Origin: Microbaculum marinum
GTDB lineage: Bacteria > Pseudomonadota > Alphaproteobacteria > Rhizobiales > Tepidamorphaceae
Direction: 5' to 3' (one strand)
Assembly: GCF_042646165.1 (NCBI RefSeq)
Contig: NZ_JBHRTC010000008.1
Length of the DNA stretch: 64,000 nucleotides
Shown here: piece after piece, positions 40,939 through 49,258 of the stretch
Layout: each line of letters starts with the position of its first letter
Numbering within the stretch: position 1 is the stretch's first letter
Position numbers and translations under genes: made by a program
The notes under the pieces: model-generated
Seen by the model: only the letters and a program-made list of their open reading frames with translations
What the model was told of the DNA's origin: nothing
Databases searched by the model: none

Positions 40939-40953
40939 TGACTATTACAGTCA
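40939..40953. promoter_or_regulatory. RirA-type iron-responsive operator (TGA-N9-TCA)
   Basis: TGACTATTACAGTCA is a perfect TGACT-5-AGTCA palindrome and exactly fits the TGA-N9-TCA iron-responsive box described for RirA in rhizobia. It lies 166 bases before hmuR on the minus strand and 81 bases before hmuT on the plus strand, in the one AT-rich patch of the divergent spacer. It could therefore control both haem operons. RirA itself is not in the window. Confidence 0.72.
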
Positions 40954-41033
40954 AGTTATCAACAGGCCGTCGCCAGCGGCTGCAGATCGTCCGCACGCGC
41001 CCTCCCCGCGAGCGCCCGCCCGAAAGCGAGCAC

Positions 41034-42071
41034 ATGCCCATGAACGCAGTATTTCCATTCTTTTGCAGGCTTCTGCGGCTGCCCCGCGCGGCGAGCCGGA
41101 TCGTGCCGGCCAGCCTTGGCGCGGCGCTGGTCGTGGCCGGCTTGTCTGCCGGACTTCCAGGCGGCGTTTCCGGCGCCAGGGCCGAACCGGTATCCGTGAC
41201 GGACGCCCGGGGGCACGCGGTCGAGATCGCCGACTCGAGCCGGGTCGTATCGGTCGGCGGCTCGATCACCGAGATCCTCTACGGCCTCGGCCTGGAGGAC
41301 AGGATCGTGGCCGTCGACACGACCAGCCTGTATCCGGCCGAGGCCCTCGCCGAGAAGCCGAACGTCGGATATCTGCGGGCCCTGTCGCCGGAAGGGGTGC
41401 TGTCGACCGACCCGTCGCTGATCCTGGCGGAGGCCGATGCCGGTCCGCCGGAGGCCGTGGAGCTGCTGGAGACCGCCTCGGTGCCCTTCGTCTCCGCGCC
41501 CGGCGGGACCGATCCCGAGGGTGTGGCAGAGAAGATACGGTTCGTCGCAAAAGTGATGAGTGTCCCCGAGGCGGGCGAAGACATGGCCAAAGCGGTCGCC
41601 CAGGACCTGAAGACGGTCCGGGAGGCTGTTGACGGGCTTCAGGATCGCCGCAGGGTGCTGTTCGTGCTCAGCCTGTCGAACGGCCGCATCATGGCGGCCG
41701 GCGACGGCACGTCGGCGGCCGCCATGATCGAAATGGCCGGCGCGGACAACGCGCTGACAGGGTTCACCGGCTACAAGCCTGTCAACGACGAGGCGGTGAT
41801 CGAGGCGGCGCCAGACGTCATCGTGATGATGGCGCGCGGCGATCACGCCGCCGCCGCAGACGAGGTCTTCGCCCATCCCGCGCTCGCGACCACGCCGGCC
41901 GCCGACGGACCCCACCTCGTCACCATGGACGGCCTCTATCTGCTCGGCTTCGGACCGCGCGTCGCCCAGGCGGTGCGCGACCTGTCGCACGCGATCTACC
42001 CGGACGCGCCGATCCCCGAACTGCCGGAGCGGCCTTGGGCCGCCGCCTCGGGAGGCGCCGCCGGCCAATGA
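41034..42071 (+). CDS. hmuT: Haem ABC transporter periplasmic binding protein
   Basis: A 345-residue class III (helical-backbone) binding protein. The signal peptide covers about residues 1-50 (a long n-region with a second Met at residue 3), the mature start is about at EPVSVTDARGHAVEIADSS, and VVSVGGSITEILYGLGLEDRIVAVDTTSLYP carries the Tyr seen as haem ligand in HmuT proteins. The rest has the typical HmuT layout ending IPELPERPWAA. The longer frame start at 40938 overlaps the iron box, so ATG at 41034 is preferred. Its stop overlaps hmuU (ATGA). Confidence 0.9.
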   Translation: MPMNAVFPFFCRLLRLPRAASRIVPASLGAALVVAGLSAGLPGGVSGARAEPVSVTDARGHAVEIADSSRVVSVGGSITEILYGLGLEDRIVAVDTTSLYPAEALAEKPNVGYLRALSPEGVLSTDPSLILAEADAGPPEAVELLETASVPFVSAPGGTDPEGVAEKIRFVAKVMSVPEAGEDMAKAVAQDLKTVREAVDGLQDRRRVLFVLSLSNGRIMAAGDGTSAAAMIEMAGADNALTGFTGYKPVNDEAVIEAAPDVIVMMARGDHAAAADEVFAHPALATTPAADGPHLVTMDGLYLLGFGPRVAQAVRDLSHAIYPDAPIPELPERPWAAASGGAAGQ

Positions 42072-43147
42072 GCCTTGCCGCCGTCCTGAGGCGATCGCCG
42101 GGCGACCGGGCCGGCCACGCGCTGCTGACCGCTGCGGTGCTTGCGGCGCTGGTGATCGTCGTCTCCTTCCTCTCCCTCGCCGTCGGGCCGTCCGGCTTCA
42201 CCCCGGTTCGCGCGGCGACGCTGCTGTTCGGACTCGGCGGCGACGCATCAGCGGCGAACGCTCGCGACGCGCTGATCGTCTGGGAAATCCGCCTTCCGCG
42301 CACGCTGCTCGGCCTCGGGGTCGGGGCGGGACTGGCCGTCTCCGGCGCCGTGATGCAGGGGCTGTTCCGCAACCCGCTCGCCGATCCGGGCCTGGTCGGC
42401 GTCACCGCCGGTGCGGCGCTGGCGGCAGTCTCGACGATCGTGCTTGGTTCCGGCTTCCTGCTGCCGATCCTCGGCGACCGCATCTTCTACGCGCTGCCGG
42501 TGTCGGCGTTCGCGGGCGGCCTGGTCACCACCGTACTGCTCTACGGCATCGCGACCCGGCAGGGCCGTACCTCGGTCGCCACCATGCTGCTCGCCGGGAT
42601 TGCGATCGGCGCCCTCGCCGGCGCGGCGACAGGCATGCTGATCTTCATCTCCGACGACCGGCAGCTGCGCGACTTCACCTTCTGGACGCTGGGCAGCCTG
42701 GCCGGTGCGACCTGGGAGAAGGTCGCCATCGCCGGAGTGTTCCTGACCTTCGTGCTGGCGACGATCCCGCAGCTCGCCGCCGGCCTCGACGCGCTGCTGC
42801 TCGGCGAGGGCGAGGCGCGCCATCTCGGGGTACCGGTGCAGGCGATGAAGCGGGTGGCGATCTTTGCGGTCGCCGCCGCGGTCGGCGCCTCTGTCGCGGT
42901 CGCCGGACCGATCGGCTTCGTCGGCATCGTGGTGCCGCACCTGCTGCGACTCGCCATCGGTCCGCGCCATGTCGGACTGCTGCCGACAAGCGCCCTGCTC
43001 GGCGCCTCGCTTCTGGTCGGCGCCGACATGGTGGCGCGCACCGTGGTGGCGCCGGCGGAACTGCCGATCGGCATCGTCACGGCGATCCTCGGGGCGCCCT
43101 TCTTCCTGTGGCTGCTGCTGCGCCAGCGCTCGATCGTGGACCTGTGA
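42068..43147 (+). CDS. hmuU: Haem ABC transporter permease
   Basis: A 359-residue FecCD/BtuC-family permease with about ten helices. Conserved segments are IRLPRTLLGLGVGAGLAVSGAVMQGLFRNPLADPGLVG, the TFWTLGSLAGATW motif and PIGFVGIVVPHLLRLAIGPRH, which contacts the ATPase. The ATG overlaps the hmuT stop and the TGA overlaps the hmuV start. Confidence 0.93.
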   Translation: MSLAAVLRRSPGDRAGHALLTAAVLAALVIVVSFLSLAVGPSGFTPVRAATLLFGLGGDASAANARDALIVWEIRLPRTLLGLGVGAGLAVSGAVMQGLFRNPLADPGLVGVTAGAALAAVSTIVLGSGFLLPILGDRIFYALPVSAFAGGLVTTVLLYGIATRQGRTSVATMLLAGIAIGALAGAATGMLIFISDDRQLRDFTFWTLGSLAGATWEKVAIAGVFLTFVLATIPQLAAGLDALLLGEGEARHLGVPVQAMKRVAIFAVAAAVGASVAVAGPIGFVGIVVPHLLRLAIGPRHVGLLPTSALLGASLLVGADMVARTVVAPAELPIGIVTAILGAPFFLWLLLRQRSIVDL

Positions 43148-43920
43148 TGATCGAGGCGCGCGGCATTTCGGTACGACTGGCCGGGCGCGAGGTGCTGCGC
43201 GAGGCGACGCTCGGTCTGTCACCGGGCGAACTGGCGGTGGTGGTCGGCCCCAACGGCGCCGGCAAGACGACGCTGCTGCGGGCGCTGGTCGGCGATCTGC
43301 AGCCCTGGGGCGGCGAGGTCCTGTTCGACGGCGTGCCTCTGTCGCGGTGGCACGGCCGCGACCTCGCCCGACGCCGCGCGGTGCTGTCGCAGTCGCAGCA
43401 CTTGGCGTTCCCGTTCACCGTGCACGAGGTGGTGTCGCTCGGTCTGCGCGGCGGGCGGCGGGGCCTGCGGGCCGGGGCCGAGCCGGTTGCCTCCGATATG
43501 GTCGTCCGGACGCTCGGCCGGGTCGGACTCGCGGGCTACGAGGGACGGTTCTACCAGCAACTGTCAGGCGGCGAGCAGCAGCGGGTCCACCTGGCCCGCG
43601 TGCTCTGCCAGCTCGGCCGGCCGGTCGAGGACGGCAAGGTCAACTGGCTGTTCCTCGACGAGCCGACGGCGAGCCTCGACATCCGCCACCAGTTCGAGAT
43701 CCTCGACCTCGCCCGGCAGCACGTGCGGGCCGGCGGCGGCGGCCTGGCGATTCTGCACGATCTGCGGCTGGCCTCGGACTACGCCGACCGGGTGATCGTG
43801 GTAGACGACGGGCGCACCGTCGCCAACGGGCCGCCTGCCGCGACGCTGACGGCCGACCTGATCGAGCGGGTGTTCGGCGTGCGCGCCGACCGCATCCTCG
43901 CGTTGCCGCAGGTATCCTGA
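43147..43920 (+). CDS. hmuV: Haem ABC transporter ATP-binding protein
   Basis: A 257-residue ATPase. Walker A VVGPNGAGKTTLLRALVG, signature QLSGGEQQRVHLARVL and Walker B WLFLDEPTASLDIRHQ. An insert QLGRPVEDGKVNWLFLDEP before Walker B is typical of HmuV/HemV. The start overlaps the hmuU stop as TGATG. It ends 31 bases before a convergent hydrolase gene. Confidence 0.93.
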   Translation: MIEARGISVRLAGREVLREATLGLSPGELAVVVGPNGAGKTTLLRALVGDLQPWGGEVLFDGVPLSRWHGRDLARRRAVLSQSQHLAFPFTVHEVVSLGLRGGRRGLRAGAEPVASDMVVRTLGRVGLAGYEGRFYQQLSGGEQQRVHLARVLCQLGRPVEDGKVNWLFLDEPTASLDIRHQFEILDLARQHVRAGGGGLAILHDLRLASDYADRVIVVDDGRTVANGPPAATLTADLIERVFGVRADRILALPQVS

Positions 43921-43947
43921 CGGCCGGCCCATCGCCGTCAGGCCGGC

Positions 43948-43963
43948 GGCCTCAGGCGAGGCC
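43948..43963. terminator. Small hairpin at the hmuV-hydrolase convergence
   Basis: GGCCTC-AGGC-GAGGCC, six perfect pairs, overlaps the stop codon of the minus-strand hydrolase and lies 27 bases past hmuV. It may act as a weak terminator. No T-run is present. Confidence 0.3.
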
Positions 43964-44758
43964 GTTGTCGCGCAGGAATCCGGCGATCAGCCCGGCGACC
44001 AGCTCCGGCGACTGGACGTTCATGAAGTGACCCGAATCGACGCTGCGAAAGCGGCATCCGCGGATATGCGTGCTCAGTTCGGCGACGTGGTCCGGCGGCC
44101 GCAGCGGATCGTGCTCGCCGGCGACCATCAGTGCCGGGCAGCGGATCTGCGGCAGGTAGTCGTTGAAGGTCAGGTCGAACAGCATCCGCGACAGCGCCGC
44201 GAAGCCGTACGGGTCGGCGGCGATCCAGCGGGCCCGGTAGGCCGCGAATACGTCCGGATCGCGCAGGCGCAGGACGTCCGGCCAGGCCCTCGCCAGCATG
44301 TCCTGCTCGATCGAGCGCTGCCCGTGCGTCTCTACGGACTTCAGGCCTTCGAGCCGCTCGGCCCGGAACGCCGCCTGCACGCCGACCGCCGGCGCGAGCC
44401 CGATGACCCCTGCCGTGCGGGCAGGGTAGCGTGCCGCAAAGCACATCGCCACCGCCGCGCCGGCCGCGCAGCCGGCGAGCACTACCGGGCCGGCGACGGC
44501 CTCCAGGTCGAGCAGGCCGGCGATGTCGGCGGCGAGCGCCTCGACGTCCGCGCAGCCCTGGATCTTTTCCGACATGCCGGAGCCGCGCAGATCGTGGCGG
44601 AGCGTGCGGATGTCGCCGGGAAGCTGCGCGACCACACCGTCCCAGGACTCCAGCGAGCCGCCCATCTCGTGGATCAGCACGACGGTCGGTCCCGAAGCTC
44701 CCGTCGCCGCGTAGCGCAGCGCCACGCCGTTCAGGTCGGCCCAGGCGATCCGGCTCAT
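43952..44758 (-). CDS. Alpha/beta-hydrolase without a canonical serine nucleophile
   Basis: A 268-residue alpha/beta-hydrolase fold protein of the enol-lactonase/RutD/NicD type. HEMGGSLESWDGV gives the oxyanion loop, and the acid and base are seen as Asp217 (GEHDPLRPP) and His244 (DSGHFMN). The nucleophile elbow reads LAGCAAGAAVAM: the GxSxG serine position is Ala98, with Cys97 just before it. RutD also has Ala there, so the protein may catalyse by a water-based route or be a non-classical enzyme. It is coupled to the upstream GntR gene (start four bases into its stop) and lies near a NicX-like enzyme, which suggests an amide or ring-cleavage product as substrate. Confidence 0.85.
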   Translation of the reverse strand: MSRIAWADLNGVALRYAATGASGPTVVLIHEMGGSLESWDGVVAQLPGDIRTLRHDLRGSGMSEKIQGCADVEALAADIAGLLDLEAVAGPVVLAGCAAGAAVAMCFAARYPARTAGVIGLAPAVGVQAAFRAERLEGLKSVETHGQRSIEQDMLARAWPDVLRLRDPDVFAAYRARWIAADPYGFAALSRMLFDLTFNDYLPQIRCPALMVAGEHDPLRPPDHVAELSTHIRGCRFRSVDSGHFMNVQSPELVAGLIAGFLRDNGLA

Positions 44759-45531
44759 CGCGACGGACCGGTGGCGGCGTGTCCGTCGTCCGTCGAGCCG
44801 CCCAGATGCCGTTCCAGCGCCTTCAGGGCGTTCATGTGGTTGGAGCGGATCAGCGCGGCGGCGAGGTCGGCGTCGCGGTCCTCGTAGGCTGCGACGAGAC
44901 GGCGGTGGTCGTCGATGGAGCGCGTCAGCCTGCCGTCCTGGGAAAGGCTGAGCCGGCGCAGCGGCAGCGTGCGCAGCAGCAGAGAATCGAGGATCCGCTT
45001 CACCGTCCGGTTGTTGGTGAGCTGGGTGTTGCGGTCGTAGAAGTCGACATTGGCCCAGACATAGCCGTCGAGGTCGCCGCGATCGGCCGCCGTCTCCATG
45101 GCGCCGAGCAGCCCGCGCAGCTCGGCGACCTCCCCGGCGCTGGCGCCGCGGGCGGTATCGCCGGCGATCAGGGCGAACAGGGCGCCGCGGGCCCGGTATA
45201 TGTCTCGGATCTCCTCGAGGCTGAGGGCATTGACCCGCGGCCGGCGCCGTGGCGGAACGTCGACCAGGCCCTCCTTCTCGAGCAGCATCAGCGCCTCGCG
45301 CACCGGCGTCCGGCTGGTTTTGTGGCGGCGCGACAGCTCGACGGAGTTGAGGTCGTCACCGGGCGCCAGCACGCCGAGGACGATCTCCGCGCCCACCTCG
45401 CAGGCGATCTGCGAGACGAGCGACGGCCTGTCGTGGCCGTCGGCGATGACCCGCCGCACCACCGCCTGGGCACGGCCGACCGAGGTCTTGTCCGCCTTGC
45501 CGCGCTTGCCCGCCCCTACCGGCCCGTCCAC
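44755..45531 (-). CDS. GntR-family regulator with FCD domain
   Basis: About 258 residues from the GTG at 45531 (an ATG at 45654 would add 41 mostly Arg-rich residues; GGGCAGG just before 45531 favours the shorter form). It has a winged helix (ELSRRHKTSRTPVREALMLLEKEGLVDV) and an FCD ligand-binding domain (LVAAYEDRDADLAAALIRSNHMNALKAL at the end, with the metal-type His). It is co-transcribed with the hydrolase and divergent from the NicX-like gene, which it likely controls. Confidence 0.85.
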   Translation of the reverse strand: MDGPVGAGKRGKADKTSVGRAQAVVRRVIADGHDRPSLVSQIACEVGAEIVLGVLAPGDDLNSVELSRRHKTSRTPVREALMLLEKEGLVDVPPRRRPRVNALSLEEIRDIYRARGALFALIAGDTARGASAGEVAELRGLLGAMETAADRGDLDGYVWANVDFYDRNTQLTNNRTVKRILDSLLLRTLPLRRLSLSQDGRLTRSIDDHRRLVAAYEDRDADLAAALIRSNHMNALKALERHLGGSTDDGHAATGPSR

Positions 45532-45933
45532 GTCCTGCCCGATCTCCCGTCTCCGTGCCCGGCGTCGATGGCGGGCACCCGCCGACCTTCTACAGCCGTT
45601 TCCGGCTGCAACACTAACAGAATCTGCCGGAAAGGGCAGCGGTGGGCATCGCATGGTGTGTCGACAGTATCAGTCGGCCCCTCGGGGTGGCGTCCGGCCG
45701 TCGGGGCAGTCGCGGCGGACACCGCCACGACCGCGCGCGACGGGCCGAGAATGCGCGGAATGATTAAGAGAGTACGGACGCCCGGAGATCCGCCCGAGCG
45801 TTGATGGGAACGCCCGACACGAAGGCGGAAAACCTTGACGGGGCTCCGCCGACACGATTAAGTGTCGACAGAACAGCCAGACAGTGCGTGGCGGGCGAGG
45901 CCATGCGGGGGGATCGGCGACCAAGGAGCGATC

Positions 45934-46983
45934 ATGCAGGCAGGGGCGTTCGTCACGGGAAGCATGGAATATCTGCGTGCCCCGTTCGTGCACAACATCA
46001 AGCCGGGCCAGCGGGTGCTGATCCTGACCGACACCGCCCACGACCCGCGCGTCTGGCAGGTCGTCCAGTCGACGCTGTGCGAGCTTGGCGCCGAGGCGAC
46101 GGTGGCGCTGTTCGAGCGCCGGCCGGCCGACTACTACGACCCGCCGTCGGCCGTCATCGAGGCGATGATGAAGTCGGACGTCAACGTGCTGCTGGCCTCG
46201 ACGGGGATGCTGCACTGCCCGGCCAACTTCGACGCCATGGCCGCCGGCATCCCGGCGATCTGCATGGACGGCGGCATGACACTGGAAATGTTCCAGTCGG
46301 GCGCCGTCACCGAGGACATGAAGCAGGTCGCGGTGCGCAAGCACTACGTGTCGAAGAACGTGTTCGGCGACGATCCGAAGGAATGCCGCGTCACCTCGGC
46401 CTACGGCACCGAGTTCACCTATTCCGTCGACGGCCGCATCACCCGGCCGCCGCTGCCGGGCGACGACTTCGATCCCTACCGGATCATCAACTTCGCCAAA
46501 GACGAGAACCGGCCCGGCAACAACCTGCTCTACTACCTGTTCCCGACCGGCGAGTTCAACGTCGCCCCGGTCGAGGGCAGCGCCAACGGCAAGCTGGTCA
46601 TCGACCTGACTATGCACCACCTCGGCCGGCTCTACACGCCGATCGAGCTGACCGTGAAGGACGGCCGGGTCGTCTCGATCGACGGCGGACCGGAAGCGCG
46701 GATCCTGAAGGACTACCTGGAGGCCTACGGCGACGACAACGCCTACATGTGCCCGGCCGAGGCCTCCGTCGGCGTCAACGCCAAGGCGGTGATCCGCGGC
46801 ATCCAGCGCGAGGACAAGAACATCATGGGCACCCTGCACTTCGGCCTCGGCACCAATGTCGACGTCGGCGGCACGGTGAAGTCCAACATCCACATGGACG
46901 GCGTGATCCTGCACCCGACGCTCTACGTCGACGGAGAGAAGAAGATCGACGGCGGCCGGTTCCTCGTCCCGATCGAGGGGTGA
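45934..46983 (+). CDS. NicX-like/M29-type metalloenzyme (2,5-dihydroxypyridine dioxygenase or aminopeptidase family)
   Basis: A 349-residue protein with the C-terminal metal-binding half of the M29/NicX superfamily: CPAEASVGVN (Glu ligand), GTLHFGLGTN (His) and SNIHMDGVILHPTLYVDG (His-x-Asp). AAGGAG precedes the ATG at 45934. The superfamily contains leucyl aminopeptidases (AmpS, thermophilic) and the iron enzyme NicX, which opens 2,5-dihydroxypyridine. The neighbouring hydrolase and GntR regulator favour a ring-cleavage catabolic role in the NicX-NicD style. Sequence alone does not separate the two activities. Confidence 0.72.
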   Translation: MQAGAFVTGSMEYLRAPFVHNIKPGQRVLILTDTAHDPRVWQVVQSTLCELGAEATVALFERRPADYYDPPSAVIEAMMKSDVNVLLASTGMLHCPANFDAMAAGIPAICMDGGMTLEMFQSGAVTEDMKQVAVRKHYVSKNVFGDDPKECRVTSAYGTEFTYSVDGRITRPPLPGDDFDPYRIINFAKDENRPGNNLLYYLFPTGEFNVAPVEGSANGKLVIDLTMHHLGRLYTPIELTVKDGRVVSIDGGPEARILKDYLEAYGDDNAYMCPAEASVGVNAKAVIRGIQREDKNIMGTLHFGLGTNVDVGGTVKSNIHMDGVILHPTLYVDGEKKIDGGRFLVPIEG

Positions 46984-47615
46984 GGCGCGGCGTTGGCGCC
47001 GTGATCCGGGGCGACATCCCCGGGGCACAAATGCAGCTCAGGGCCTGAAAAGTATCTTTCCGGACCGTCCGCCCTGCGCGGCGGAATGCCATCTCGCACC
47101 GTTCGATCTCGAAGACGTCCGACACCATCGGCCGACATCCAGGTTGTCCTTGAGGCCCGGCTGGGGTTCGGGCCCGGTCCGATCGAGCACACGCCCGTAG
47201 ACGCCGCGCATTGTGATCCCGCGAAGCGCGGCAGGTCGCGCCGACTGAGGCCGAATGCTTCGACGCTTTTGCCCCGCGTTGGCCGCGATCTCGCAGGCGC
47301 CGGTCGGTCGCGCGTCGACAATTCGCCATCGATTCGATCTGACGGCCTCCCGATGCCAGGATTGATTTCCCCTCGCTGCCGCGTCGCGTGCGCATCACGC
47401 GACAACCCCACCGGCTCCAGGATGGCGCCGAGCGTATCCGGAATACGTTCGGGAACCATGTTCGACGCCCGGTTTCCTACGTTGTCGTACGCAAACTCAC
47501 ATGAAGCAAAATCAAAATGATATGATTCTGATTGAGAGATTTTAAAAATAATTCGGTGAATATTTGTTCCTTCTGATATACATATTACAGATATGCACGA
47601 ATGTAGAGAACATAC
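46984..47615. other. Long spacer with no supported gene and an AT-rich end
   Basis: The 632 bases after the NicX-like gene give only low-quality frames on both strands with no recognisable domain. A near-palindrome GTATCCGGAATAC is at about 47434-47446. The last 130 bases (47485-47615) are strikingly AT-rich for this genome (for example ATTTTAAAAATAATTCGG near 47540) and lead straight into an esterase gene whose first codons are also low in GC. I see no IS end or tRNA here. It looks like a regulatory region at the border of an acquired segment. Confidence 0.5.
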
Positions 47616-48512
47616 ATGACAGATACGCCGTCGGAAGTGAGAGATAAAGTCTCTCAGAGGCTCAGGGAACAGAAGGCTGACTGGGAGAGAAACGCGTCGA
47701 TTTCATACATCAGGCCGAGTTTTGACGCTTTCCTGGCGGAACCGACCAACGCCGCCGTCGAACCGGTCCGCATCGGCGACATGCCTGCATCGTGGATCCG
47801 CGTTCCGGGCGCCGCATCAGAGCGCGTCGTCCTTTTCTGTCACGGCGGCGGATATCAGATCGGTTCGATCAAGTCGCACCTGAACCTGATGTCGAGACTG
47901 TCGGCGGCGACCGGGGGGAGGGTGCTCGGATTCGAATACAGGCTTGCGCCCGAGCACCGGTTTCCCGCCGCGGCCGAGGACGCATTCGCCGCCTACCGAT
48001 GGCTGCTGGACAGCGGTATCGATCCGCGTAGGATCGCGGTCGCCGGAGATTCCGCCGGTGCCGCGTTGGCGCTCGGCGTCGCGCTTCAGGCGCGCGAAGC
48101 CGGCGTGGGGATACCCGCCTGCCTCGTTCTGATTTCGCCGTGGGTCGATCTCGCCATGCGTGGGGACAGCTATGTCAGCCGCGCGCCGGTCGACGTCTTC
48201 TCCAAGCCGGAGCAACTCGCCGCGATGGCGCGCACCTATCTCGGCCGAGATGGCAATGCTCTCGATCCGCTTGCGTCGCCCGTCGAAGCGAGGCTCGACG
48301 GGCTGCCGCCGATCCTGATCCATGCCGGCGACTTCGACATAACGCTCGACGACTCGAAGCTGCTTGCGCGGAGAGCCAGAGAGCAGGGGGTGACCGTGGA
48401 ACTGAGGATCTGGGAGGAGATGTATCATCACTTCCAGGTGTTTCCCGAACTGCCGGAGGCGGGGCAATCGGTCGAACAGATCGGCGACTTCGTGCGCTCG
48501 CATCTGGCGTGA
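47616..48512 (+). CDS. Alpha/beta-hydrolase, hormone-sensitive lipase (HSL) family esterase
   Basis: A 298-residue esterase of the HSL group. The oxyanion motif is HGGGY at 76-80, the nucleophile elbow GDSAGA puts Ser146 in place, and YRLAPEHRFPAA (108-119) is the family signature. The His is near LRIWEEMYHHFQVFP, with Asp in IHAGDFDITLDD. The first 20 codons (DTPSEVRDKVSQRLREQ) use unusually AT-rich codons, unlike the rest. It converges with the SDR gene (5 bases apart) and may belong to the aromatic island as a side-chain or ester hydrolase, although it has none of the shared operators. Confidence 0.88.
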   Translation: MTDTPSEVRDKVSQRLREQKADWERNASISYIRPSFDAFLAEPTNAAVEPVRIGDMPASWIRVPGAASERVVLFCHGGGYQIGSIKSHLNLMSRLSAATGGRVLGFEYRLAPEHRFPAAAEDAFAAYRWLLDSGIDPRRIAVAGDSAGAALALGVALQAREAGVGIPACLVLISPWVDLAMRGDSYVSRAPVDVFSKPEQLAAMARTYLGRDGNALDPLASPVEARLDGLPPILIHAGDFDITLDDSKLLARRAREQGVTVELRIWEEMYHHFQVFPELPEAGQSVEQIGDFVRSHLA

Positions 48513-48517
48513 ACCGC

Positions 48518-49255
48518 TCATCCGGCCCCGCATCCCATGCCGCCGGACACGCCGAGGGCCTCGCCGGTGACGAAAGATGCTTCCCTCGAAGCGAAGAAAG
48601 CGGTCGCGGCGGCAACCTCGTCCGGCTCACCGAGACGCCGGAGCAGCGTCAGGTTCTCCATGTCCGCGACGATCCCGGGTCCGTGTGCCGCTGCCGCCCT
48701 CTCCACCATCGGCGTCCGGATGGGGCCGGGCAGAACGGCGTTCGCCGTGATGCCGTAGCGGGCGTTTTCCCGAGCGATGGATCTCGTAAAGCCAATCACG
48801 CCGGCCTTCGCCGCGGCGTAGACCGACCCGCCCTTCGACCCGAGGCGACCGGCCTCCGAGGCGATGTTGATGATCCGGCCGTAGGACGCGGCCTGCATGC
48901 CCGGCAGCGCCCCCTTCGTGAAGGCGAAGGTGCTCTCCAGATTGACGGCGAGCAGGGCGCGCCAGTCGGCCGGCATCAGGTCGGTGAAGAAGGCGTGCTG
49001 ATCGGCGCCGACGTTGTTGACCAGAACCGCGAAGTGCTCCCGGTCGTCGAACAGGGCCTGGATCGCCCTGTAGTCCGTCGCGTCGACCTCGACGAACGTC
49101 GCCCCCAGTGTCCCGGCCAGGTCGGTTCCGGCCTCCGCATCGCGATCGCATATCGTCACGTCGAGCCCGTCCGCGACGAGCCGGCGCGCGATGGCGGCGC
49201 CGATGCCGCCCGCCCCCCCGGTGACCAGCGCGCGCAACGGAGCTTCGGGAGCCAC
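48518..49255 (-). CDS. SDR-family oxidoreductase
   Basis: A 245-residue classical short-chain dehydrogenase. The cofactor motif is TGGAGGIG (12-19), with NNVG at 80-83, and the catalytic residues are Ser133, Tyr146 and Lys150 (SVYAAAK). The Asp at CDRDAE (about 37-39) after strand 2 favours NAD over NADP. It is the last gene of the dioxygenase operon. It may oxidise a cis-dihydrodiol-type or hydroxyacyl-CoA intermediate; which one is not determined. Confidence 0.88.
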   Translation of the reverse strand: MAPEAPLRALVTGGAGGIGAAIARRLVADGLDVTICDRDAEAGTDLAGTLGATFVEVDATDYRAIQALFDDREHFAVLVNNVGADQHAFFTDLMPADWRALLAVNLESTFAFTKGALPGMQAASYGRIINIASEAGRLGSKGGSVYAAAKAGVIGFTRSIARENARYGITANAVLPGPIRTPMVERAAAAHGPGIVADMENLTLLRRLGEPDEVAAATAFFASREASFVTGEALGVSGGMGCGAG

Positions 49256-49258
49256 GGC

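Noticed and set aside
43952..44758. Cys97 as a dienelactone-hydrolase-type nucleophile
   Set aside because: In the GxNxG elbow the nucleophile is the third position, which is Ala98; Cys97 is one residue early. I report the enzyme as lacking the canonical nucleophile instead.
46923..47459. A 178-residue minus-strand frame and a 144-residue plus-strand frame in the spacer after the NicX-like gene
   Set aside because: Low-complexity Arg/Pro/Ser composition, no domain, no ribosome-binding site; part of the first frame is antisense to the NicX-like gene.
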